The notes: generated by a model not told the origin, from the letters alone. A DNA stretch of 64,000 nt from Streptomyces sp. NBC_01471 (GCF_041438865.1 NZ_CP109450.1:5086501-5150500); one strand, 5' to 3'. Positions 48,591-57,516 are shown, counted from the stretch's first letter. Numbers and translations: made by a program.

Positions 48591-49439
48591 ATGGTGCCGC
48601 CCGTGCAGCAGCCGAGGCGGGACGCGATTCCGGTAGTGGTGCAGTGGGCGGCCTCACGGGGCCGTACCGTCCTCGCGCGCGGGCTGTGGACCGGCGCCGA
48701 AGTGACCGTGACGCTCGGGCTGATCGTGCTGCTGTTCGTCGTGCAGCAGCTGTGGTGGACCAACCGCGAGGCCCGGCAGGGCGCCGCGCGTCAAGTGCAG
48801 GCGCTGGAGCGGAAGTGGGACGGCGGGCGGGGGAGCGGAAGCGGCGCGGGCGACGGGGATGTGACTCCCGCCACTCCGTCTCCTGCCGGTCCGTCGCCCG
48901 GTCCGGACAGCGGCCCCGGTACCGGTGCCGGTCCGGGTGGCCGGTCGGGCTCCGCGGCCGGCCGGCCGGCCGCGCGCGGGCCCGTCTGGGACAAGGCGTA
49001 CGCGGTGATCCGGATCCCGCGTATCGGGATCACCGCGCCGATCGCGCAGGGAGTCAGCAAGCAGAATGTCCTCAACAAGGGTTATGTGGGGCATTACGTA
49101 CAGACTGCCGGGCCCGGCCAGGCGGGGAACTTCGCGCTCGCCGGGCACCGCAACACCCATGGTGAGCCGTTCCGTTACATCAACCGGCTCCGGCACGGCG
49201 ACACGGTCACCGTCGAGACCGGCAGCGCTGTCTACACGTACGTCGTCGACAAGAGCCTTCCGCAGACCTCCGCGCGCGACAGCGGGGTGATCGCCGCCGT
49301 GCCGCGCAGCACCGTCAAGCCGCAGTACGGGTACAGCGCGCCCGGCTACTACCTCACGCTGACCACCTGCACCCCCGAGTACACCTCCCGCTACCGGCTC
49401 GCCGTCTGGGCCACCCTGCGGTCCATGCGCCCCCGTTGA
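48591..49439 (+). CDS. srtE: Class E sortase
   Basis: A 282-aa membrane-anchored transpeptidase (ATG 48591 or GTG 48603). One N-terminal helix (LWTGAEVTVTLGLIVLLFVVQQLWW) and a Gly/Pro-rich wall linker (~80-125) precede the sortase barrel. IPRIGITAPIAQGV, the catalytic His in FALAGHRNTHGEPF, Cys in YLTLTTCTPEYTSRYRLAVWA and the Arg seven residues on. Class E sortases anchor LAxTG proteins to peptidoglycan; a matching LARTG substrate lies at 57647. Confidence 0.93.
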   Translation: MVPPVQQPRRDAIPVVVQWAASRGRTVLARGLWTGAEVTVTLGLIVLLFVVQQLWWTNREARQGAARQVQALERKWDGGRGSGSGAGDGDVTPATPSPAGPSPGPDSGPGTGAGPGGRSGSAAGRPAARGPVWDKAYAVIRIPRIGITAPIAQGVSKQNVLNKGYVGHYVQTAGPGQAGNFALAGHRNTHGEPFRYINRLRHGDTVTVETGSAVYTYVVDKSLPQTSARDSGVIAAVPRSTVKPQYGYSAPGYYLTLTTCTPEYTSRYRLAVWATLRSMRPR

Positions 49440-49523
49440 GCGCGCACCGGAACCGGCCCGCCGCCCTCCCGACCGGCCCGGCGCCCTCCCGGTCCGCCCC
49501 CGACACCGCCTAAGGTCACTGAC

Positions 49524-49751
49524 GTGCTCAGACGTCGTCCTCAGCTGTTGTGGCTGCTTGTGCCCTTTGTGCTGTTCCTGGGGGCGGTGCCGTTCGTGAA
49601 TCGCGTACGGCCCGTTCTGCTCGGACTGCCCTTCCTCTTCCTCTGGATGATCGCGGCGACGCTCCTCACGCCGCTCGCCGTCTGGCTCACCCACCGGGCG
49701 GACCACCATCGCGCGGACCGGCGCGCGGATCGGCCGGGTGGTCGCCGGTGA
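49524..49751 (+). CDS. DUF3311 small membrane protein
   Basis: A 75-aa protein (GTG start) with two membrane helices (LLWLLVPFVLFLGAVPFV, VLLGLPFLFLWMIAATLLTPLAVWLT) and a basic His/Arg tail. DUF3311 proteins nearly always precede a sodium:solute symporter, here overlapping by 4 bases (GTGA). They probably assist the symporter, in the manner of the DUF485 partner of ActP. Confidence 0.9.
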   Translation: MLRRRPQLLWLLVPFVLFLGAVPFVNRVRPVLLGLPFLFLWMIAATLLTPLAVWLTHRADHHRADRRADRPGGRR

Positions 49752-51295
49752 ACGCCGCTGTCGCCACCTCGATCTTCGCGGTCTTCATGGTCGCGACCGT
49801 CGTTCTCGGCCTGGTCGCCGTCCGCGGCGGCCGGACCGGCGGGCTCGCCGAGTGGTCCGTCGGCGGGCGCAGTCTCGGCCCGGTCTTCATCTGGGTCCTG
49901 ATGGCCGGCGAGGGCTACACCAGCTTCAGCTATCTCGGCGCGGCCGGCTGGGGCTACAACTACGGGGCCCCGGTGCTCTACGTGGTCGCGTACATGTCCT
50001 GCGGCTACGCCCTCGGGTACGTGGTCGGGCCGACGCTCTGGGCGTACGCCAGGCGGCACGGCCTCGTCTCGATCACGGACATGATCGCGCACCGGTACGG
50101 CAGACCCTGGCTCGGTGCGGCGGTCGCCGTCCTCGCGACCGTCTTCCTGCTGCCGTACATCCAGCTCCAGATCACCGGCATGGGCGTCGTCGTCTCGACC
50201 ATCTCGTACGGGGCGATCAGCCTCAACTGGGCCTATTTCGTGGCCTTCGCCGTCACCACCGGGTTCGTCGTGATCAGCGGACTCCGGGGGAGCGCCTGGG
50301 TCTCCGTCCTCAAGGACGCGCTCGTCATCGGCACCCTCGCCTTCCTCGCGTTCTACGTGCCGCTGCACTACTTCGACGGGTACGGGGACTTCCTGCACCG
50401 CGTCGTCACCGAGAAGGGCGACTGGCTGACCTTCCCCGGTCACGGGGGCGGCGGGCCGGGCGGCAGCGGGCTCGGCCAGGCCTGGTACGTGACGACCTCA
50501 CTGCTCAACTCGCTGACCGTGGTGATCTTCCCGACCACCGTCGCCGGGTACCTCGGGGCGCGCAGCGCCGACGTGCTCCGCAAGAACGCGGTCTGGCTGC
50601 CCGCGTACAACATCCTGCTCTTCGTCCCGATGTTCCTCGGCCTGGCTGCCCTCTTCGTGGTGCCGCACCTGACCGGCGCCGACTCCAATCTGGCGCTCTT
50701 CAAGCTGGTGGTGGACTCGCTGCCCGCCTGGGCCGTCGGCGTCATCGGGGTCGCCGCGGCGCTCTCCTCGATCGTGCCGATGGCCATCTTCATGCTGGTC
50801 ATCGGCACGATGTGGGGCCGCAGCGTGCTCTCTCTCGTACCGCGCTGGCGCGAGCGGCAGAAGGGCGCCTCGCAGTGTGTGGTCGTCGTCGCGGGAGCGC
50901 TGGCGCTGGTCCTGACGTACACCGCGCCCAACACACTGGTACGGCTGTCGCTCATCTCGTACGAGGGGATGGCGCAGCTCCTGCCGATGCTGCTGCTCGG
51001 GCTGGTGTGGCGGCGGCTGACGCTGCTCGGCGCGGGCAGTGGTCTGGTCGTCGGGGTGGGGGTGGTGTGCGCCTTCGTGTTCAGCGATCACGATCCGGTG
51101 TGGGGTGTGAACGCGGGCATCGTCGCGCTCGGCGCCAACCTCGTGGTGGCGCTGGCTGTGACGTACGCGGGGCCGCGCGACCGCGACCCACGGCCGGACG
51201 GGGAGCTGCTCGCCCGCGATCCGATCGGGCCCGCGGACGGTGCGGTTGACGGCGGTGGCGCCGGTAGCGGCGGGGGAGCGGACGTTCTCGCCTGA
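49748..51295 (+). CDS. Sodium:solute symporter with DUF3311 partner
   Basis: A 515-aa protein with ~13 membrane helices. GGRTGGLAEWSVGGRSLGPVFIWVLMAGEGYTSFSYLGAAGWGY is the SSS N-terminal block, and VSITDMIAHRYGRP and AALSSIVPMAIFMLVIGTMWG carry later signatures. GTG 49748 overlaps the DUF3311 stop. The C-terminal ~40 residues are acidic/Gly-rich and cytosolic. The substrate is probably a monocarboxylate or amino acid; not resolvable here. Confidence 0.9.
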   Translation: MNAAVATSIFAVFMVATVVLGLVAVRGGRTGGLAEWSVGGRSLGPVFIWVLMAGEGYTSFSYLGAAGWGYNYGAPVLYVVAYMSCGYALGYVVGPTLWAYARRHGLVSITDMIAHRYGRPWLGAAVAVLATVFLLPYIQLQITGMGVVVSTISYGAISLNWAYFVAFAVTTGFVVISGLRGSAWVSVLKDALVIGTLAFLAFYVPLHYFDGYGDFLHRVVTEKGDWLTFPGHGGGGPGGSGLGQAWYVTTSLLNSLTVVIFPTTVAGYLGARSADVLRKNAVWLPAYNILLFVPMFLGLAALFVVPHLTGADSNLALFKLVVDSLPAWAVGVIGVAAALSSIVPMAIFMLVIGTMWGRSVLSLVPRWRERQKGASQCVVVVAGALALVLTYTAPNTLVRLSLISYEGMAQLLPMLLLGLVWRRLTLLGAGSGLVVGVGVVCAFVFSDHDPVWGVNAGIVALGANLVVALAVTYAGPRDRDPRPDGELLARDPIGPADGAVDGGGAGSGGGADVLA

Positions 51296-51595
51296 AGCCG
51301 GGCGGGCTCGGGCGGTACGTGTCAGTGAAGCGGGCGGCGCGGGCGGAGCAGCACCGCCGGGGGACGGGGGGATGCGCCCGGCCGCGGGGTCGCCCCGGAG
51401 CCGGACAATCCGGTCAGCCGCGTGCTCCTGGAGCCCCGCAGGCTGCTGGAGCCGATCGAAGCGGGTCGTGTATAACGGCTGGAGTACGTTTTTCAGCCTG
51501 GAGCACGCCGTGCCCATGCGACGCAGCCACCGGAAACGCGACGCAGACAGACGCAGGCACCGGAGAGAAGCAGACACCGGAAAGGGGTGGAAGAC
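51296..51595 (+). promoter_or_regulatory. Upstream region of the DUF6412-YidC unit
   Basis: Three hundred non-coding bases. The only promoter-like element is TATAAC at 51471-51476, in GGTCGTGTATAACGGC, with no convincing -35. CTGGAGCC/CTGGAG-type short repeats occur at 51427-51490. The region after it is Arg-codon-like but has no supported ORF. Confidence 0.4.
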
Positions 51596-51910
51596 ATGGT
51601 CGCTCGGCTCATGCGTCTGCCCCGGCCCATCATCGCGCTGCTCTTCTTCCTCCTCGCCGAGGCCCTGCTCGTCGAGGGCGGCACGCTCTCCTCCGCCGTC
51701 GCGCTCGCCGCCACCGCCGCGGTCGGGTCCGCGCTCGCCGCGTGTGCGCTCATCACCTCGCGCAACGCGCCGGCCGTGCCGCGCACCCGGATCCGTACGG
51801 CCATCCGCGACCGTGAGCGGCGTACGGCCTTCCTGCCGCAACGCGATCCCGACGCCTCGGGCAGGCCCAGGCCCCGAGCACCCGGCCGTCCCGTCCCGAC
51901 GGCCGCGTAG
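51596..51910 (+). CDS. DUF6412-type small membrane protein
   Basis: A 104-aa protein (GTG 51587 is an alternative). Two membrane helices (LPRPIIALLFFLLAEALLVEGG, LSSAVALAATAAVGSALAACALI) precede a basic cytosolic tail rich in Arg and Pro. It directly precedes the YidC-like gene, 101 bases away, the usual arrangement for DUF6412, which implies a shared role in membrane biogenesis. Assignment from memory of that pairing. Confidence 0.7.
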   Translation: MVARLMRLPRPIIALLFFLLAEALLVEGGTLSSAVALAATAAVGSALAACALITSRNAPAVPRTRIRTAIRDRERRTAFLPQRDPDASGRPRPRAPGRPVPTAA

Positions 51911-52011
51911 GACACCCTCCGCACCACCTTCCCCCCGGTTTCCGCCGCGGGCCGTCACGCCGACATGTCTTCCTGTCCGGCCCGCGACGAGACCCCCCGG
52001 AGGGTTTTCCC

Positions 52012-52779
52012 GTGTTCTCTTCCTTCTTCGCTGCCTTCGCCAGCCTGGTCACGCACATCGCCGACCTGCTCCAGCCGCTCTTCCACGGTTCGGCGACGGC
52101 CGCCGCGATCATCCTCTTCACCGCCTGCGTGCGACTCGCCGTGCACCCCCTCTCGCGGGCGACTGCCCGGGGCCAGAAGGCCCGCACCAAACTCGCCCCG
52201 CGCGTGGCCGAACTGCGCAAGAAGCACGCCAAGGACCCGCAGAAGATGCAGAAGGCCATCATGGAGCTGCATGCCGAGGAGAAGATCTCCCCGCTCAGCG
52301 GCTGCCTGCCGAGCCTTCTGCAGATGCCCGCGTTCTTCGTGACGTACCACCTCTTCTCCAGTACGCACATCGGCGGCTCGACCAACTCACTGCTCGGTCA
52401 CACCCTCCTGGGCAGCCCCCTCGGCGGCCGGCTGAAGGACGCGATCGGGCACGGCGGGCTCTTCGGCGAGCAGGGCGTCGTCTACCTGGTGCTCTTCGTG
52501 ATCGTCGCCGCCGTCGCCACGTTCAACTACGGCCGCACCAAGCGGATGATGGCCGCCGCTCCGGCCCCTGCCGCCGTCGAGGGGCCCGGCGCCGGAGCGA
52601 TGGGCGCGATGACCAAGGTGATGCCGCTGATGTCGTTCGCGACGCTCCTCACGGTGTCCTACGTGCCGCTCGCCGCCGCCCTGTACGTCGTCACCAGCAC
52701 CACCTGGACCGCCGTCGAGCGCGCCTTCCTCTACCGGGACACGCTGCCCGCCGCGGCGGCCGTCGCCAGCCCCGTCTAG
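52012..52779 (+). CDS. YidC/Oxa1-family membrane insertase (short paralogue)
   Basis: A 255-aa membrane protein, GTG start with CGGAGGG upstream. Oxa1 fold: helix 2 ATAAAIILFTACVRLAVHPLSRATARGQ with the conserved hydrophilic-groove Arg, the coiled cytosolic hairpin PRVAELRKKHAKDPQKMQKAIMELHAEEKISPLSGCLPSLLQMPAFFVTY, and later VMPLMSFATLLTVSYVPLAAALYVVTSTTWTAVE. It is shorter than the main Streptomyces YidC (~430 aa) near rpmH-rnpA, so this is a second, accessory insertase. Confidence 0.88.
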   Translation: MFSSFFAAFASLVTHIADLLQPLFHGSATAAAIILFTACVRLAVHPLSRATARGQKARTKLAPRVAELRKKHAKDPQKMQKAIMELHAEEKISPLSGCLPSLLQMPAFFVTYHLFSSTHIGGSTNSLLGHTLLGSPLGGRLKDAIGHGGLFGEQGVVYLVLFVIVAAVATFNYGRTKRMMAAAPAPAAVEGPGAGAMGAMTKVMPLMSFATLLTVSYVPLAAALYVVTSTTWTAVERAFLYRDTLPAAAAVASPV

Positions 52780-52935
52780 CGCCTGAGCTGCGGTTCACGG
52801 GGCGCCGCGGAGGGAGCGAGTGGTCCAGCTTGTGAACGGGGTCTTGCGGCCTGGACCTCGAACTTGGAGGATCAGCCAATCCCCCGATGGCCGCAACCCA
52901 TCGGCCGGACCGGTCCAATCGTTGGGAGACTGACC

Positions 52936-53793
52936 ATGAAGCTGCTGCGTGTCGGAACGGCCGGGGCCGAGCGCCCCGCACTGCTCGACGCCGACGGAAC
53001 CCTCCGTGACCTCTCCGCGCTGGTCACGGACATCGACGGCACACTGCTCGCCGACGAGGCGGCACTCGACCGGATACGGGCCGCCGCGGCTGCCCGGGTG
53101 CTGCCCGCCCTCGACGGCGAGGCGCCGCGCATCGGGCCGCCGGTCGGCCGGATCGGCAAGATCGTCTGTATTGGGCTGAACTACCACGACCACGCCACGG
53201 AGACCGGCGCGGACATCCCCGCCGAACCGATCGTCTTCATGAAGGCGCCGGACACCGTCGTCGGCCCCGACGACACCGTGCTCGTACCGCGCGGCAGCGA
53301 GAAGACCGACTGGGAGGTCGAGCTGGCCGTCGTCATCGGGCGTACGGCCCGCTACCTCGGGTCGGCGGAGGAGGCGCTCGGCCACGTCGCCGGGTACACG
53401 GTCGCGCACGACGTGTCGGAGCGTGCCTTCCAGATCGAGCGCGGCGGCCAGTGGGACAAGGGCAAGAACTGCGAGACGTTCAACCCGCTCGGCCCCTGGC
53501 TGGTCACCGCCGACGAGGTGGCCGACCCGCAGGCGCTCCCGCTGAAGCTCTGGGTGAACGGTGAGCTGAAGCAGGACGGCACGACCGCCGACCAGATCTT
53601 CCCGGTCGGCGAGGTGGTGCGGTACCTGAGCCAGTTCATGACGCTGTACCCGGGCGATGTCATCAACACCGGTACGCCTGCCGGGGTGGCGATGGGACAG
53701 CCCGACCCCAAGCCGTACCTGCGGGCGGGGGACGTCGTGGAGCTGGAGATCGAAGGGCTCGGACGGCAGCGCCAGCCGCTCAAGGACGCGTAG
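52936..53793 (+). CDS. Fumarylacetoacetate hydrolase family protein
   Basis: A 285-aa protein. The FAH metal and active-site motifs are IGLNYHDHATETGADIP, EPIVFMKAPDTVVGP, DWEVELAVVIGR (metal Glu), GYTVAHDVSERAFQ, KNCETFNPLGPWLVTADEV, and GDVINTGTPAGVAMG. The N-terminal ~70 residues are the small FAH domain (MKLLRVGTAGAERPALLDADGTLRDLSAL). Members hydrolyse or isomerise 2-keto acids (ureidoglycolate lyase and 2-hydroxyhepta-2,4-diene-1,7-dioate isomerase types). GGGAG precedes the ATG. A strong terminator follows. Confidence 0.92.
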   Translation: MKLLRVGTAGAERPALLDADGTLRDLSALVTDIDGTLLADEAALDRIRAAAAARVLPALDGEAPRIGPPVGRIGKIVCIGLNYHDHATETGADIPAEPIVFMKAPDTVVGPDDTVLVPRGSEKTDWEVELAVVIGRTARYLGSAEEALGHVAGYTVAHDVSERAFQIERGGQWDKGKNCETFNPLGPWLVTADEVADPQALPLKLWVNGELKQDGTTADQIFPVGEVVRYLSQFMTLYPGDVINTGTPAGVAMGQPDPKPYLRAGDVVELEIEGLGRQRQPLKDA

Positions 53794-53840
53794 CGGCCGG
53801 TACGGCCCTTTTGCGGGGGCCCGGGTGCTGCCCGTGCGAA

Positions 53841-53880
53841 GCCTGCGGGCCGGTGACCGTCCGGACACCGGCCCGCAGGC
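53841..53880 (+). terminator. Strong terminator after the FAH-family gene
   Basis: A perfect 15-bp inverted repeat, GCCTGCGGGCCGGTG (53841-53855) and CACCGGCCCGCAGGC (53866-53880), with a 10-base loop. Confidence 0.85.
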
Positions 53881-54049
53881 CCCCGCCGTGCGATGCGCCC
53901 GGTGCGCTGAGCCCTGTGGGATGAACCGGGTGCGAACCCCGTGCCCCGCCGTCCAGCGGCGTCCCGGCCGGTGTGCCGACCGGCCTGGGAGACGATGTTC
54001 AGCACCGTGCTCCCCGACGGCACGGGACGCCCATGACGAAGGAGCGCCG

Positions 54050-54727
54050 ATGACCAGCACGGGTGCAGGCGGGAAGGCGGCGGCCGCGCCGCGCCGGGCC
54101 AGGACCGACAAGGCGGCGTCGATCTCGTACGCCGCCTGTGAGGTGTTCGGGCGGGACGGCTACTCGCGCGCGAGCATCGACACGATCGCCGCCGAGGCCG
54201 GCGCCTCCACCCGCACCCTCTACAACCACTTCCCCGGCGGGAAGGAAGAGCTCTTCCGTACGGTGGTGCAGTGGAGCTCCGGACAGATGCGGGACGCCCA
54301 ACTGGCCCTGCTGGCACGGTATCTGGAGGTGGACCGGCTGCCACGCGCGGCGGACCTGGAGCGGGATCTGCTCGCTCTCGCCCGTGCCCTGGTCGGCCTG
54401 ATGGCGGAGTTCCGCGACCACTTCTCGCTGGTGCGGCACATCTACGCGGAGGCCGGACACGTCCCCGCCGAGGTCCTGGACGCCTGGCAGGAGGCGGGGC
54501 CGCGCGCGGTGAACCGGCAGTTCGCCGTCGCGATGGCCGCGCTGGACGCGGCGGAGCTGATCGACGTGCGCGGCGACCCGGCCCTGGCCGCCGCGCACTT
54601 CATGGCGCTGACGTCGACCGACATTGTGCACCGGTCGTACTGGGGCATCAGCCCGCTGCCCCCGGAGGAGACCGACCGGATCACGGCGGTCGGGGTGCAG
54701 GTCTTCCTGCGGGCGTACGGCCGCTGA
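54050..54727 (+). CDS. TetR-family transcriptional regulator
   Basis: A 225-aa protein. HTH: RRARTDKAASISYAACEVFGRDGYSRASIDTIAAEAGASTRTLYNHFPGGKEELF, residues ~15-70. The C-terminal ~150-aa ligand domain (VVQWSSGQMRDAQLALLARYLEV..., LMAEFRDHFSLVRHIYAEAG) resembles the TetR_C_7 group. GGAG lies 6 bases before ATG 54050. No adjacent target is obvious: the FAH gene upstream ends in a terminator and the downstream gene is convergent. Confidence 0.93.
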   Translation: MTSTGAGGKAAAAPRRARTDKAASISYAACEVFGRDGYSRASIDTIAAEAGASTRTLYNHFPGGKEELFRTVVQWSSGQMRDAQLALLARYLEVDRLPRAADLERDLLALARALVGLMAEFRDHFSLVRHIYAEAGHVPAEVLDAWQEAGPRAVNRQFAVAMAALDAAELIDVRGDPALAAAHFMALTSTDIVHRSYWGISPLPPEETDRITAVGVQVFLRAYGR

Positions 54728-54757
54728 TCCGGGCCCGGCGGCGGGCGGGCCCGGATC
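54726..54757. terminator. Bidirectional terminator between tetR and UPF0303 genes
   Basis: A perfect 12-bp inverted repeat, GATCCGGGCCCG (54726-54737) and CGGGCCCGGATC (54746-54757), covers both stop codons of the convergent genes. Confidence 0.82.
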
Positions 54758-55238
54758 AGCCGGCCGCGAGGAAGCGGGTCAGTGCCTCCACGACCAGGGC
54801 GTGGTCCTCGGCCTGCGGCAGGCCCGAGACCGTGACCGTACCGACCACGCCGGTGCCCGCGACCGTCAGCGGGAACGAACCGCCGTGCGCCGCGTACCGG
54901 TCCGGGTCCAGCCGGGACGCGTCGTCGAACGTCGTCCCCTTGGCGCGGAACCGGGCGCCGACCAGCAGGGAACTCGCCGCGTACCGTTCCACGACCCGGC
55001 GCTTGCGTTCGATCCAGGCGTCGTTGTCGGCGCTCGCCCCTGGCAGCGCGCAGTGGAACAGCTGCTGCGCGCCGTGCCGGATGTCGATCGCCACCGGCGC
55101 GCCGCGCTCCCGGGCGAGTCCGGTCAGCAGGGTGCCGAGCGCCCATGCGTCGTCCGGGCCGAACTGCCGCAGAACCAGCCGGCGTTCCTGCTCCTCCAGC
55201 TCCGCGACCCCGGGCAGCGCGGGGCGGTCGGCGCTCAC
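54756..55238 (-). CDS. UPF0303 (HbpS-like fold) protein
   Basis: A 160-aa cytosolic protein: MSADRPALPGVAELEEQERRLVLRQFGPDDAW... with GLARERGAPVAIDIRHGAQQLFHCALPGASADNDAWIERKRRVVERY and DRYAAHGGSFPLTVAGTGVVGTVTVSGLPQAEDHALV. The GlcG/HbpS fold can bind heme or small effectors; the function is not established. GTG 55238 overlaps the oxidoreductase stop by 4 bases (GTGA), so the pair is co-translated. In several bacteria UPF0303 genes pair with MocA oxidoreductases. Confidence 0.88.
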   Translation of the reverse strand: MSADRPALPGVAELEEQERRLVLRQFGPDDAWALGTLLTGLARERGAPVAIDIRHGAQQLFHCALPGASADNDAWIERKRRVVERYAASSLLVGARFRAKGTTFDDASRLDPDRYAAHGGSFPLTVAGTGVVGTVTVSGLPQAEDHALVVEALTRFLAAG

Positions 55239-56308
55239 AGCTCCACCGTGACGCCGTCGCGTGCGGAGGTCCGGGCTGCCTCGATGACGTCCAGCGTCGC
55301 CGCCGCCTCGTCCGCCGTGACCGGCGGCCGGGTGCCGTCGCGCAGGGCCCTTGCGACAGCCGCGTAGTACGCCGGGTAGGCGCCGGGCAGGGTCGGTACG
55401 GGTGAACCGCCACCCGTCAGCGGGGACTCGCCCGCACCGATGCGGCCCCACAGCGACTCGGGCTCCTCGCCCCAGCCCGCCGTGGTCGCGGGGCGCGCGC
55501 CCTCGCGCAGCGCCGCCTCCTGGGGGTCCAGCCCGTGCTTCACATAGCCGGCCGCCGAGCCGAGCACCCGGAAGCGCGGGCCGAGCTGGGCGGTGGTGGC
55601 GGAGGCGTACAGATGGGAACGGACGCCGTTCGCATGGGTGATCGCGATGAAGGTGTCGTCGTCGGCGCGGGCGCCGGGGCGGCGGACGTCCGACTCCGCG
55701 TACACCCGGACCGCAGGCCCGAAGAGCACCAGCGCCTGGTCGACGATGTGACTGCCCAGGTCGTAGAGGAGCCCGCCGATGTCCGACGGGTCGCCGGACT
55801 CGCGCCAGCCGCCCTTGAGCTGAGGCCGCCACCGCTCGAAACGGGACTCGAAGCGCTGGACGTCCCCCAGCCGGCCGTCCGCGATGAGCTCCCGCAGGGT
55901 CAGGAAGTCGTTGTCCCAGCGGCGGTTCTGGAAGACGGAGAGCAGCAGCCCGCGCTCACCGGCCAGCGCGGCCAGCTCACGGGCCTCGGCGGCCGTGCCC
56001 GCGAGCGGCTTGTCCACGACGACCGGCAGCCCGGCCGTGAGCGCGGCCGTCGCGAGCGCCACATGCGTCCGGTTCGGGGACGCGATCACGATCAGGTCCA
56101 GCTCGTCCGCGTGCGGCCAGAGGTCGTCCGGGCTGTCGGCGAACCGGACGCCGGGGAACTCGGCGCGCGCCTGCTCCCGGCGGTCCTCGTTCGAGGTGAC
56201 GATCGTGTCGAGGACGAGGCCGTCGGTGGCCGAGATCAGCGGTGCGTGGAAGACGGAACCCGCGAGGCCGTAGCCGACGAGTCCGACGCGGAGCGGGTGT
56301 GCAGTCAT
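55235..56308 (-). CDS. Gfo/Idh/MocA-family oxidoreductase
   Basis: A 357-aa NAD(P)-dependent sugar/cyclitol dehydrogenase-type enzyme. Rossmann start RVGLVGYGLAGSVFHAPLIS, then LIVIASPNRTHVALATAALTAGLPVVVDKPLAG (the EKP-like motif reads DKP), and the second domain with GGLLYDLGSHIVDQALVLFG, where the catalytic His is in DLGSH. The GYGLAGSVFHAP wording is that of the YdgJ/scyllo-inositol dehydrogenase group. ATG 56308 (MTAHPLR) is preferred to GTG 56317. It is divergent from the ROK regulator. Confidence 0.92.
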   Translation of the reverse strand: MTAHPLRVGLVGYGLAGSVFHAPLISATDGLVLDTIVTSNEDRREQARAEFPGVRFADSPDDLWPHADELDLIVIASPNRTHVALATAALTAGLPVVVDKPLAGTAAEARELAALAGERGLLLSVFQNRRWDNDFLTLRELIADGRLGDVQRFESRFERWRPQLKGGWRESGDPSDIGGLLYDLGSHIVDQALVLFGPAVRVYAESDVRRPGARADDDTFIAITHANGVRSHLYASATTAQLGPRFRVLGSAAGYVKHGLDPQEAALREGARPATTAGWGEEPESLWGRIGAGESPLTGGGSPVPTLPGAYPAYYAAVARALRDGTRPPVTADEAAATLDVIEAARTSARDGVTVEL

Positions 56309-56321
56309 GCGAACCACTTAA

Positions 56322-56358
56322 GCAACGGTGTTGCCAAAGTGCAAGTGTGCCGCACAAT
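56322..56358. promoter_or_regulatory. ROK operator and promoter between mocA-like and ROK genes
   Basis: GCAAC-GGT-GTTGC (56322-56334) is a perfect inverted repeat in the 56-base divergent gap, overlapping TTGCCA (56331-56336), a -35 for the ROK gene. With a 16-base spacer, CACAAT (56353-56358) is the -10, placing the start site at about 56365, the GTG of the ROK gene. So the ROK transcript is probably leaderless and autorepressed. Confidence 0.6.
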
Positions 56359-56364
56359 GGGGAC

Positions 56365-57516
56365 GTGAACAGGAGTGACACCGCCGGGTCCGGCGCCAAT
56401 CTGCCCGCGCTGCGCAGCCACAACGCGGCGCTCGTGCTCGAACTGCTGCGTACGGCGGGGGAGGCCGGAATCAGCCGTCTCGAACTCGCCGAGCGGACCG
56501 GACTCACCCCGCAGGCCGTCAGCAAGATCACCGCCCGGCTGCGGGCGGAGGGGTTCGCGGCGGAGGCGGGCCGCCGGGCCTCCACCGGCGGCAAGCCGCG
56601 CACGGTGCTGCGGCTGGTGCCCGCCGCCGCGTACGCGGTCGGGCTGCATCTGGACCGGGACCGCCTGGGCGCGGTACTGGTGGACCTGGCGGGTGCGGTC
56701 GTCGCCGGGCGGAGCGCGGAGCTGGACTTCGGGGCGGGCGCGGACGCGGTGGGTGCGGCGGCGGCCGACGCGGTGGCCGCCGTGGTCGCGGACGCGGGCG
56801 AGGAGGGTCCTTCCGGCGGCCGGCCGCCGGTCCTGGGCGTCGGGGTCGCGGCCCCCGGCCCGCTCGACCACGACACCGGGGTGCTGCGCCGGGTCACCGG
56901 CTTTCCGCAGTGGGACGGCCATCCGCTGCGGGACGCACTCCGTGCACGGCTCGGCCTGCCCGTCGTCCTCGACAAGGACACCAATGCGGCCGCGCTCGGC
57001 CTGGCGCTGCGCGGGCCCGGCGATTCGTTCGCGTATCTGCATCTGGGGACCGGGCTCGGCGCCGGTCTGGTACTCGGGGGCGCGCTCTACCGGGGGCCGC
57101 GCACCGGTGCCGGGGAGTTCGGGCACCAGACCGTGCAGCTCGACGGCCCGCCGTGCGGCTGCGGTGGCCGGGGCTGTATCGAGGCGCTCTGCCTGGCCGC
57201 CGTGGCCGGGGGCGATCACACGGCAGCCGCACGCTTCCTCGGTGTGGGCGCGGCCAATCTCGTACGGCTGCTCGACGTCGACCGGGTGCTGCTCGGCGGC
57301 CGTACGGTCGACGCGGCCCCGGACGTCTTCGTACGGGGTGTGGGCGCCGTGCTCGCCGAGCGGGCCCGGCACGAGGGCGGACCGGAGGCGGTCCCGGTGG
57401 ACACTGCGGGCGGTGGGCGGCGGCTCGTGGCCGAGGGGGCCGCGCAGCTGGTGCTCGCCCCGGTGTTCGGGCACTTCGGGCGGGCGGCGGCCCCGTTCAG
57501 CGCCCGTCGGCCCTGA
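56365..57516 (+). CDS. ROK-family transcriptional regulator
   Basis: A 383-aa protein. The N-terminal winged helix (ALRSHNAALVLELLRTAGEAGISRLELAERTGLTPQAVSKITARLRAEGF) joins a ROK sugar-kinase-like domain: VGVAAPGPLDHDTGVL, VVLDKDTNAAALG, YLHLGTGLGAGLVLGGALYRGPRTGAGEFGH and zinc ligands CGCGGRGCIEAL. The kinase ExGH catalytic residue is read as GEFGHQ. It controls the divergent Gfo/Idh/MocA-UPF0303 pair by position. Start GTG 56365, no ribosome site, consistent with a leaderless message. Confidence 0.92.
   Translation: MNRSDTAGSGANLPALRSHNAALVLELLRTAGEAGISRLELAERTGLTPQAVSKITARLRAEGFAAEAGRRASTGGKPRTVLRLVPAAAYAVGLHLDRDRLGAVLVDLAGAVVAGRSAELDFGAGADAVGAAAADAVAAVVADAGEEGPSGGRPPVLGVGVAAPGPLDHDTGVLRRVTGFPQWDGHPLRDALRARLGLPVVLDKDTNAAALGLALRGPGDSFAYLHLGTGLGAGLVLGGALYRGPRTGAGEFGHQTVQLDGPPCGCGGRGCIEALCLAAVAGGDHTAAARFLGVGAANLVRLLDVDRVLLGGRTVDAAPDVFVRGVGAVLAERARHEGGPEAVPVDTAGGGRRLVAEGAAQLVLAPVFGHFGRAAAPFSARRP

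Noticed and set aside
46937..48763. 608-residue fusion of Vsr with an upstream Pro/Arg-rich protein
   Set aside because: The upstream part is the shadow of the SEC-C/TPR gene in another frame. The Vsr core starts at 47416.
54271..55251. 326-codon plus-strand frame over tetR and UPF0303 genes
   Set aside because: Out of frame with both supported genes and compositionally biased.
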